This document shows positions 13,543 through 22,401 of a DNA stretch of 64,000 nucleotides, piece by piece. Position 1 is the stretch's first letter, and every line of letters begins with the position of its first letter. The DNA comes from Nepenthes gracilis (lineage: Eukaryota; Streptophyta; Magnoliopsida; Caryophyllales; Nepenthaceae), in contig BSYO01000034.1 in assembly GCA_033239525.1 (NCBI GenBank), positions 4,154,001 to 4,218,000 of the forward strand. The letters run 5' to 3'. Both the position numbers and the translations under genes were made by a program. Under the pieces are notes generated by a model that was not told the DNA's origin, searched no databases, and saw only the letters and a program-made list of their open reading frames with translations.

Positions 13543-13562
13543 CATATATATATATATATATA
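13543..13562. repeat. (AT)n microsatellite
   Basis: A short AT dinucleotide run in the promoter-side part of the minus-strand LTR; it could also serve as a TATA-like region. Confidence 0.7.
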
Positions 13563-13776
13563 TTATTATTAACTTCTTATTATTATATTTTATATTTTTA
13601 TTTTCTTTTATTCTAAAATCCAAATTGATATTCGAGCAATAGGACAAGCACACCTCGAGCATCAACTTGACTGATCCATCCAAATTTTATAATATTTAGT
13701 TAATTTTTACCACGTTCAAATTACTCAAATTTACAATTATATTAAATTAATTCGAACAAAAATCCGGGATATTACA

Positions 13777-13797
13777 TTCTCCCCTCCTTACAAAATT
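13777..13797 (-). promoter_or_regulatory. polypurine tract of the family A element
   Basis: On the minus strand the sequence is AAGGAGGGGAGAA directly before the LTR start. This is the second-strand primer of chromovirus-type gypsy elements. The codons before it (13798-13815) read as a decayed F-x-x-E-I-L, the usual polyprotein end. Confidence 0.7.
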
Positions 13798-14689
13798 TCG
13801 ACATTGAAATTTACGCATCTCAATCTTTACCTCAATTATTAAACAATGAGGATGTTCTCCCAGACTTCATATTCGCACTTCTCAAACCACTTCCCCGATT
13901 GAATGATTCATTCAAAATTTGATCCTCAATACTAAATCCTTTCTATTCCAAAATTCGAATTGAAACTTTAACATAATACAAATTCTCATTAATCGATGAA
14001 GATTCCGATCCAAACACATTCAAATGATCATTCACATATTTCTCATACAAACCACACAGGGCATATCATGTTCATACATTAAATTCAGAGATAAGGCCAG
14101 TTTGCAAACCGCCTCCCTGACCTACCGAACACTTTGAAAGATTCTGACGAACCTTATCTTCAAATTACTTGACGAACCTTATCTTCAAATTACTCGACGA
14201 CCTTCAAACTCAAAATTCTTCCCTTCAAGATACTTCGATAAACATCTGATCATCCACATCGAACTTCAAATCAAACTGCAAATCCAATCTCCTGCTAGAA
14301 GCCTCAAATAACATCTTGTGACAGATAGCCAAAAGTTTATACACTTCCGCTATGCTACTCTGATTGATCATCTGCCTCCGATCAAAATTAGAAACCTCAA
14401 AATCAGAATATCTTACAATCTTCTCATCTCGACAATATGCCAACAACGAATCTCGGAAACGACATCCTGATCGGCAAGCAAAGAACTTACTCCATCAACT
14501 CATCCATCATCCTCCAAATTGCTACCAATTTTCTAGTATCCAAGGAAGACCAGAAACACAAATCTCGCGGCCTCTTCTACTCGACTTCATCTCTAGGCAC
14601 AGATATACGTTGCCACACAAGTCACGACCTCATGCTTTATATTTTGCCTGCTTACCTCAACACATGATCAACTTGCTATCAAATTCTCT
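13798..14689 (-). mobile_element. decayed pol remnant of the family A element
   Basis: This lies directly upstream, on the minus strand, of the polypurine tract. Domains are not readable with confidence. A 25-bp unit (GACGAACCTTATCTTCAAAT...) is tandemly duplicated at 14146-14195, with a partial third copy. Confidence 0.45.
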
Positions 14690-14844
14690 CTACACTCCGC
14701 AAGGTGGAGAATCTAAAGGAAATTTTGGGGTCCTGTGTGGTGTTGTGTGAAATTTTGTATGATTTGCGAATTTTGTATTAGACAGATGTCCGTATTACAG
14801 CCGAAATTCTGTTAAATTTTCAGCTGATAATACGGTATGTCACA
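14690..14844 (+). mobile_element. 3' fragment of a gypsy LTR (family B-like)
   Basis: TCCGTATTACAG (about 14790) followed by AATTCTGTTAAATTTTCAG and ending TATGTCACA closely matches the end of the 3195-5271 LTR (TCCGTATTACAGTC... ending GTCATA). Only the last 150 bases or so remain. Confidence 0.65.
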
Positions 14845-15804
14845 AGATTCTTGCTTGAAGATCATTATTGTACATCTAACGGTATCAACGCCATCCACAC
14901 GCTCGCCCTATGTTTGGGCGTCGATTCTAGAGAAGTCGGAGCTCTAGGCACGCTTAACCCACGCTTGAGCCCTGATTCCAAATAAGCTCGAGCTCGAGGC
15001 ACTCTTGGCCTGCACTCAAGCGCTGAATCCAAAGGACCCTACGCTCGAGCGCTAGGGAGCTTTCCCACAAACCCAAAAGAGCACCCACCGCACGCTCAAG
15101 TGTCGCGGTGCGCATGTCTCCAATGGATATATTGTTTAGCCTAGTTTTTAAATATCTCTATATATAACTATCATATTTATTTTATCCTAGAGTTCTAGAG
15201 AATTTTTTGGACGGCCATTTCAGCAAATAAAACCTTCTCTTTTGTGCTTATTGTTTGCTCCATTTGAGAAACCATAGCCTTAACTGTTGTGCTTCCTCTA
15301 CAAGTTTTCTCACCCCATTTTGCTCAATCTTATACATATCTTTCCGCATGTTAACCTTCATTGGCAACGTCGGTGGTATAAAAATTGGGCTTCTATGGTG
15401 TAAAGAGATTTGGCTGTTTGTGAGGAAAGATTGAATTGAAAACTGAATAATATCCGATTCTATTACTGCGAGCAAATCTAATGAGTTCCTTGATAGAGAT
15501 TACAAGATTGAAATAAGTTGGCTAGGTTAACACGTCTATACCACCGATCTGTAAGTTAATTTTCATAGTACATATCTTCCTTGACTGTTGAAGGTCGACG
15601 GGTTTTATTCGATAGCAGTGGTTATCAAAATTTTTTTCTTCATCACCAAAAGGTTCATCTTTATAGTTATTACTTGTATTATTTACTATTCACATTTAAA
15701 TTAGAATATATTTTATATGTATTATATATTCTATAATTTTTATTCTGTAAATTTATTAAGGGGTCAAAATATTCTTTATGATTTGGAAGGCCTAGTTCCT
15801 TTCA
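14845..15804 (+). mobile_element. Ty1/copia LTR, copy 1
   Basis: The 3' two thirds (15150-15804) align block by block with 39140-39776 and, reversed, with 59444-59905 and 61296-62000. Shared blocks include GAGAA...TGTGCTTCCT, TTAACCTTCATTGGC, AACACGTCTATACCAC, TAAGTTAATTTTCATAG, and the end TTCCTTTCA. A TATA box (CTATATATAAC) lies at 15158. The 5' boundary is uncertain; it is near the end of the gypsy LTR fragment at 14844. Confidence 0.7.
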
Positions 15805-16440
15805 ATTACTCACAAATCTTGTATTAAAATGTTCCATCTTTTGCTACAAAAATCTAACTAAGAAGTTGCAATCTACACTGAGAAGTTTTATAAGTCCCTT
15901 AGCAAATCGAATTACAAAAAACCGACAATCGACTTGTGGCTTGATACCTAAACTGTTTAAAATCCACCATTTAAAAGAAACTCACTCTACACTACTTATC
16001 ATCTTTAGATGAGGCCTTTCAAATGGCTCTTAAAGCCGAGGAAAAATTCAAATCCCAAAGGACCAAGAGATTCTCTAATTAAGGAACTAAAAAGTCCAAT
16101 GCCCCGCTTAACAAATTCTACGCTACCGGTAAGGAAAAAGAATAGATAGACACGATAGTTGGGTTTTCAACCAATATAACAACATTGCCTCCGAAAAGGA
16201 CAAATGCCTTCATTGTAGAATTGGGCACGACTCTTACAATTATCCACAAAAGGGCAGCAAGGTCTGTGTTTCGTTAGCTAACAAAGCCCCTGAAATATTA
16301 ATCAAACCAACTAAAGAACACCATGATCACCTGAAGAAGATCTATGAACCGAATGAAGAGATCAAATTCCTAGTGGTTTGACAAGACTTAACCAGCTCTT
16401 TGATGAGCAACAATAACAATTGATTATTGAATAATATTTT
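15805..16440 (+). pseudogene. chromovirus gag remnant with zinc knuckle
   Basis: This begins the interior of a plus-strand Ty3/gypsy chromovirus. At 16202-16250 the translation KCLHCRIGHDSYNYP fits a CCHC zinc knuckle (C-x2-C-x3-G-H-x4-C) in which the last Cys is replaced by Tyr. A basic, Lys/Ser/Asn-rich stretch precedes it, as in gag nucleocapsid regions. Stops interrupt the frame. Confidence 0.6.
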
Positions 16441-16800
16441 CACAAATTTAAAATGGCCCACGGAGAAGTGATATTTGATTGTTATTAACTCTGGCAATTG
16501 CTTCAACTTAGTCTTTACGGAGATGATCGCAAAATCAAACTTGTCTTGTGAAGGTTACTCAATGACCTATTGGGTCTCATGATATAAGAGAGGTAGAGAG
16601 GTCACTATCCGAAAGTGATGTGCCATTTGATTTTCAATTGGAAAAAATGAGGATATGGTCTAATTAGATGTTATCCTAATAGATGCTTGTTGTATACTCT
16701 TGGGCTAGCCATGGCAATGATATCATTGGGTCCAACATGATGGGTACAACACAACATTTATACATTAACCTTCCAAGGGATGAGATTTCTTCTTTGTCCA
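16441..16800 (+). pseudogene. chromovirus aspartic protease remnant
   Basis: The translation from about 16475 reads VINSGNCFNLV, then GREVTIRK, FSIGKNEDMV, LDVILIDACCILLG and HDGYNTTFI. This is the order of the CRM/Reina-type gypsy protease (I-I-D-S-G-S-C-x-N-x-V ... V-x-P-M-D-A-C-H-L-L-L-G-R-P-W). The catalytic Asp of DSG has become Asn, and several in-frame stops are present, so the enzyme is dead. Confidence 0.8.
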
Positions 16801-17660
16801 CTTAGAGATGTTCCATCATTCATAAAAGGGACTAATAGTGTTTCTCCATCTATAAAAGAATTCATTGGACTCTGTCTGAAGAATGCCTTAATTTACACCC
16901 TTGTTACTTGCACAGTTGATCAAGGAGTGTTCGTCTCTACTCTTGAGCAAATAGTCTGTCTACTCCATGAATTCTTCAATGTTGCACTTGATGAACTTTC
17001 CAATAATCCCCCACTCAAGAGGGAAATTTAACACCAAATTGTCCTTATACATGGATCCAATCTCCCCAATCTCCTTACTACTAGATGAGTCTCTAGGAGC
17101 ATAAAGAGCTATAATGATAAGTGATCAATTTTCTTCAAAAAGGGTACATATGGAAAAGCATCAGCAAGTATGTCATCCTGCCCTTGTAAACTTTTTTAAA
17201 AAAGGCACGTGGCAAATATGCATTTATAGTTAGACCATACCATATAGTATTAGTTTTAAATTCTGATACTTGACAACATGTTCAATATGCTATAAAGCCC
17301 CAAATGTTTTTTCTATAATTGACTTGTGAAATCGATACCATTAGATTTATCTAGCTTGACAATGAATGAAAGACCACTTTCAAGACACTAGGAGGTATAT
17401 AAAAATGACTTGTGATGCCATTTGGGCTAAGCACCCTAACATTTTTATGTATTTGATGAACCATGTGCTTAAGGCTTTCATTAAAAAATTTTTGGTGACA
17501 TATTTCAACGACTTTCTTATATTTAACACTAATGTTAAGTAATATTTTGAGCATATTTGATAAGTTCTATAAGTTCTAAACATTATTCGTGAATATTAAG
17601 AAATACATCTTTTTGGAGGAATGGATTGTATCCTTAAGATTTATCATCTCTTCTCATGGA
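16801..17660 (+). pseudogene. chromovirus reverse transcriptase remnant
   Basis: At 17440-17540 the plus-strand translation gives MNHVLKAFIKKFLVTYFNDF followed by LIF, matching the gypsy RT palm around the Y/F-x-D-D box. The first Asp of the metal-binding pair is Asn here (FND). The region before it (17280-17430) carries a decayed fingers/palm segment, and 17041-17280 is only loosely recognisable. The 83-codon open frame at 16780-17031 overlaps the linker and has no independent match. Confidence 0.75.
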
Positions 17661-18400
17661 ATAACTTTGGAGAGAGAAAAAGAATGATCCAACCCTAAAT
17701 ATCTAAATCCATGCAACATTACTAAGGTAAGGAGCCTCTATAGTTTGGCTACATTGTACTAGTAATTTATTCGAAACGTTAACTCTCTCATTACTTCTGT
17801 TACTGATTGTATGAGAAATAGATAGTTCTCATGGAACTAATAGGTTGATGAGAGCCTCATCTTAATTAAATATAGGCTAACTGAGGCTTCTGTGTTAGCC
17901 TTTCCTAATTTCACGGAGATATTCATGGTTAAATACAATGCTTCTCACATAGGTGTCAGCACAGACCTAAGCTTAAGCCAACAAGGCTATCCCATCTCTT
18001 TTTTTAGTGAAAAGTTGAATTAGTTTAAAAAGCGCCACTCAACTTATAATGTCAAATTCTATATAATAGTCTAAACTCTTTGGTTTTTTTAATATTATCT
18101 AGTACACCAAGAGTTCATACTCTTTTCTAATCGTGAAGCTCTCCATATCTTACACACTCAAAGACGTGTTAGGTGGATTTTCTTGTCAAGTGGATTTTCT
18201 TCTTACATAAATACATGTTCATCCTCAAGTACAAATCGAGAGCCTCCAACAGGTTTGCCGATACTCTAAGAGAAAAGATTTGTCTCCTCCAAAATTTATT
18301 TTATAAGGTAATCGATTTTAATTTGCTTCCAAAAGTCATCATGTAGATTAATGCCTTTTAAAAATTTTTAGCATTGCTTGCATGGTTCTAAAGGCCTATT
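17661..18400 (+). pseudogene. chromovirus RNase H remnant
   Basis: At 17929-18024 the translation VKYNASHIGVSTDLSLSQQG followed by YPISFFSEKLN fits the first RNase H motif of gypsy elements (E-C-D-A-S-x-x-G-I-G-A-V-L-x-Q-x-G-x-P-I-A-Y-F-S-E-K-L). The catalytic Asp in CDAS is Asn (YNAS). Around 18110-18190 a decayed later segment corresponds to the H-x-x-L-x-x-x-L region of the domain. Multiple stops are present. Confidence 0.7.
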
Positions 18401-19225
18401 TTATGTAATGGCCAGATTTTTGTTCTAAGAAAATCAATTGTATATTTACAAAGATCCTTGCAGCTATAAAGTATTTTGAGCTTTACAGCGATGGCCTTGG
18501 TGAGCACTTCTAGCAAGATAAAACACTCTCTTTTGTACAAAAAAAAGATATTTTTTACCAAAGCTTAAGCATAATGTCAAGTGATTCATTCAATGACGCA
18601 TCATTGCCAATGCACCAAGGGCAAACATTTAAATCATGGAATATATCAACTTCTCTCTATTCCAAGCAAGCCGTGAGAAGATATCAATATTGACTGTCTT
18701 TCGTTCTCTCATCATGGCCATGACTCAATTTTTATTGTTCTATACTATTTCTCCAAGATTCCCACTTTATTCCATGCAAAAAGACCATGATACTTCTAGT
18801 GTCACTCAGCTCTACTTTCGAGAGGTCATACAGCTATATGGCATACCTTGTACCATAATATCGAATAAGATGCCTACTTCATTTGGCATTTTTTGGCAAA
18901 CATTATAGGTATTTATAGGAACAAAATTATAATTTTTAAGCACTTGCCATCTGCGAACAAATACACAAATAGAAGTTGCACACTACTCTCACAACAACTT
19001 ACTTTGCATCCTATCCAATGACCACCCAAAGAATTGGGATGTTATCATTTTTTTAAGTCGAATTCGCTTACAATTCATTCAAAAGCCAGCCTACTCAAAT
19101 GTTCTCTTTTGAAATAAACTATTGGATTAACTCGGCCCGCATCCTTGACTGAACATCATTCCGTGTAAAATGGCACATTAGCATGGATGCCGAAGAAATA
19201 GGCATCCATATTCAAGAGATCTATG
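18401..19225 (+). pseudogene. chromovirus integrase remnant, N-terminal and core part
   Basis: The open stretch 18636-18908 carries the integrase core. The expected second catalytic Asp in the IVSDRD-type motif is replaced in ISNKMPTSF, and FWQTL follows as in F-W-x-x-L. After it come a decayed STTCHPQTDGQTE segment (18935-18975) and the linker SMDAEEIGIHIQEIYEQTGK (about 19180-19240), typical of Reina/CRM-type integrases. The domain then stops abruptly at a GC-rich block and resumes at about 19790. Confidence 0.8.
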
Positions 19226-19700
19226 AACAAACTGGCAAGTGACTAACGTATCTACAACTACATCCCTGAGCGGCAGTCAACTGAGAGCGTGAATGTGAGA
19301 TGCCAACGGAATGATCGGCCGGACAGAGGCTACGGCTGCTTCCTTCCCACCGCGTCCTTCCTTGTGTGTCGGAGATATAAAGCGAGTGCACCGGAAAAGA
19401 ACGGGAACTGAGTCGATCTATTCTATGGCGAAGCATCCAAAGCATAACTGCACACTCACACGATCTTTGCCGAGAGATAAGAGCATTCGGTGAAACCGGT
19501 GAACTACACTTGCTTCTGGATAGATGTGTGGGACAGAGGGCTCGTGGTACCTGCTGCTCACCCTTCCTCCTCTGCTTTGAGAACCGTGTGAACGGAGAGT
19601 GGGCAGAAGGGAAGGAGGTCCTCATACGGAGTCGCACACTTACTTGAGCAGTGCGAGAGACTGGGGAATGGGTCGAGTAAACTCCCCTGGGGCCGGAAAA
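19226..19700. other. GC-rich block inserted in integrase; organelle-like candidate
   Basis: About 470 bases with much higher GC than everything around them, sitting inside the chromovirus integrase: the coding signal ends at IQEIYEQTGK and resumes about 560 bases later at the conserved DLVMVYLKK. It carries open frames on both strands (138 codons on the minus strand at 19221-19637), none with a recognisable protein. Its composition and texture resemble plant mitochondrial spacer or intron DNA. That is an inference from style only. Confidence 0.4.
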
Positions 19701-19789
19701 ATGACAGACAAAGCTTTACATAGTGATTTTTTTTTTATTGATTTTTTTCTTAGTGATTGGAAAGTAGGGCTCCTATTGACTAGACGTCA

Positions 19790-20170
19790 ACCTCCCTCAA
19801 TCAAAGGACACTACAACCAAATATTAAATTCAATAAAAGTGATCTAGTCATGGTGTACTTAAAAAAGAGTATTTTTTAATAAAAAGTTACAATAAACTCA
19901 ACGATAAAAAATTTAGACCATGTCGAGTCATCAAGAAATTTGAATCCAATACCTATAAAATTGGTATTTCTAAATATATCGGAATCAGCCTCATTTCTAA
20001 CAATTTTGATTTACAGCCCTTTTATGGGTCGATCGAGCCACCATTACCACCGTACCCATTCCCATTCTAAGTAAGTTTGAAACGAACTCCTGATCAATTA
20101 CTACCCATAAAGGGATGTATACTCAACACCTTACCTATTGGCTCGCAAAATTCTAAGCAGAAGACGTTCA
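19790..20170 (+). pseudogene. chromovirus integrase C-terminal remnant
   Basis: The translation runs DLVMVYLKK, a decayed YNKLNER segment, then the NISPIFNVADLYP-like stretch (decayed) and LLWVDRATITTVP. This is the C-terminal domain of Reina/CRM-type integrases, where G-D-x-V-M-V-x-L-x-K-E-R-F-P and K-x-G-P-C-x-x-x-x-K are usual. It continues the element interrupted at 19225 and ends near 20170 with a YTQHLTYWLAKF-like tail. Confidence 0.7.
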
Positions 20171-20377
20171 AAAAATGAATAAGAACTTGAAACACTGCAT
20201 GCTACAAAACCATAGTGAGTAATTCTACACAAAATCTAACGTTGCGTTCTTTCCAATAAGGAGAGAATGATGCACACGTCACCTATTAAAGTCCTTAGTC
20301 ATCGCACCACCATGTGCATGCGGCTCTTGTCCTCTCATAACCTCAGTTTTCTCTTGTTACTGATAAAATAATAATTA
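20171..20377. other. spacer
   Basis: Short unassigned stretch between the chromovirus remnant and the MITE; TTA at 20375-20377 is the left target-site duplication of the MITE. Confidence 0.5.
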
Positions 20378-21244
20378 CGGCACGTTTGGTTGTTGGAATG
20401 GAATAAGGTGAGAATAGAATAGTTATTCCCAGGGAATAGAATTGGATGGGAATAGAGTTGGAAATTGTTATTCCTATGTTTGGTTGTTGGAATAGAATTA
20501 GTTGGAAATTTGTATTTCAATATTTGGTTTGTATAATTGTATGAGGAATTAAGTGAGAATTTATCGGAATGACACTTTTACCCTTATTAATTATAAAAAT
20601 ATATTATATAAAATAACATACGTGTATATGTACATATTTTTATATATATAAAATGACATACACATACATAATTATATATATATTATGTAAATATTATTGT
20701 GAAATATTATTTAATATACTATATTATTGTATCATGTAAAATACATATTTAATAAATATATAATATATATTTAATTTATAAAAATAATACAGAAAAGTAT
20801 ACATATTATAATTACCATATTATTTTATATAATATAATATAATATATATTTATTATACATATTATTTAATATACATAATTTATTATTAAAATAATTTTTT
20901 TTACAATGTAAAAAATTAAAAATATCATCATGCTCCAATTAAAATACATACAAATAAAAATAACAAGGAATAAAAAAAATCTTGTGTCGAGAGTGTTGAA
21001 AGTGTCGAGAGTGATGAAGGGTAAATTTGGATTTATAAAAATCTTGTGTGGAAATTCTTATTCCTCCTTAATGAGGAATAAAAAATACCATATCATTAAA
21101 GAATAGTTATTCCTTATAATCAAGGAATAACTATTCCTTCAGGAATTGTTATTCCTAGATAAAGTGCAACCAAACGATAAAATTCTTATTCCACCAGGAA
21201 TAAGGAGGGAATAGAATTTCTATTCCCTCCAACTAAACATGGGG
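20378..21244. mobile_element. Harbinger-like MITE, 867 bp
   Basis: The left end CGGCACGTTTGGTTG... and the right end, reversed, CCCCATGTTTAGTTG... form imperfect terminal inverted repeats that continue into GGAATRGAATA-rich subterminal repeats on both sides. TTA flanks both ends (20375-20377 and 21245-21247), the 3-bp target duplication typical of PIF/Harbinger elements. The interior is AT-rich (TATATA-rich at 20580-20900) with no coding capacity. A second inner copy of the TTTGGTTGTTGGAATA end lies at about 20477, and its inverse (CAACCAAACG) at about 21167. Confidence 0.75.
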
Positions 21245-21247
21245 TTA

Positions 21248-22262
21248 ATATATAACTTCAAACCTCCATATCCTTCTAATAATTTTAAAGCTAAGATTGA
21301 GTGACTTATTTAAAATATGTTAGACTACTTGTAAAATACAAATATGTTCCGTAAGTATTTTTTTTATTTTTTAGTATTTTTATTTTAAAAATCATATTTA
21401 CATATGAAATGTTTAAAATACAAAATGTTTTAAAATTATAATATTTAAATTAAGATATTATCTAATTATATATTTAAATAAAAAATATTTACATTAAAAA
21501 TTATAAATTATATAAAAATATGATTTATTTAGATAAGTTTTTGAACTTAGTTTTAGTTTAAAATAAAAATTATACGTATGAAAAAAAGATTTATAACACA
21601 AGTTAGATTAAGCCGAACCGGTCAGTTCACTCGTGACCTATTTTCGTTCTTTATTTTTTATATTGTTGTTTGTTTATTGAATATATTTACTTTGTTAGCA
21701 ATGTCAAATTTGTTTTTTTTTTTATTGGTTTTATTGTAGTCTAATGAAAGCTAGTTGAAAATAATTATGGAGATCCTATAAAATATCTTGATATACGTTA
21801 AAATATTTTTTAAGTGAAAATAATAAAATCATTTTAAATGCATTTTTTAATTATTTTTTTTATTATTATTGCATATTAAATATTAAAAAATTAATTATTA
21901 ATTTAATTTTTTTATTTTAAATAAATAACTAAATAATAAAATAATTTTTGACTCTATTTCTATTATTTTATACTCTATTTCTATTATTTAATTTTTATAT
22001 TATTCTATTCAAATCAAACATATAACATAAGAGTATTATATTTTTCCCTCCTCTTACCGAGTACCCTTAAAATTGGGTGAAAATTTATTGAATTTAAGCT
22101 CTCGTCCATACGATTAATAGAAAAAGGCTTAAACCTTATTAATTTTATCACAAAAAATTTATGTAGAACGGACACAATTCGAGCACCCATAGAACATAGA
22201 AAGCAGTTGCAAGACGCCGAACAGAAACCGCTGATTGTTGCTCTGAGCAGCCATTGAAGGCC
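21248..22262. other. AT-rich spacer downstream of OMA1
   Basis: Very AT-rich DNA with no open frame of note. Probably the 3' flank of OMA1 (the gene reads leftwards). Confidence 0.6.
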
Positions 22263-22401
22263 TTAGAGGAAGCCTTCGATCCCACGACCGGCAGCCACTC
22301 CACTATATATTCATGGCTTCTTCCATGACTTGAGCTCGAGCTAGCAACTGGGCTCTTGTCTTTCCGGGAGGATGGGTCGAGAGATAATCCCTAGAGCCGA
22401 T
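22263..22401 (-). pseudogene. OMA1: out-of-frame 3' part of OMA1 exon 3
   Basis: The DNA beyond the premature TGA (22402-22404) still encodes the conserved OMA1 C-terminus, but in shifting frames. After the YDP codons one extra base moves the reading to a frame giving VAPKVYEKLGKVTGESAL. A missing base then moves it to DYLSTHPPGKTRAQLLARAQ followed by VMEEAMN. A third change inside an ATATATA run moves it to VAAGRGIEGFL and a stop at 22263-22265. Each piece fits the family in the expected order. Either the exon is decaying or the assembly carries indel errors. Confidence 0.85.

Larger units (their letters stand above)
11342..13776 (-). mobile_element. 3' LTR of a minus-strand Ty3/gypsy element (family A)
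   Basis: The left end reads TGTGACAAACC and the right end ATATTACA. A second copy with the same order of blocks occupies 40373-51504 once later insertions are removed. Shared landmarks include ACAAACCAAATATATAGG, CTCACCAAAT, GGATAAAAT and the C/T-rich block near 12900-13450. At the right end a polypurine tract on the minus strand adjoins the LTR, so this is the 3' LTR of an element reading leftwards. The GC-rich 158-codon open frame at 12910-13386 is low-complexity LTR sequence with no family match. Confidence 0.75.

Noticed and set aside
19221..19637. 138-codon minus-strand open frame
   Set aside because: High GC lengthens open frames by chance. I see no domain, signal or homologous family.
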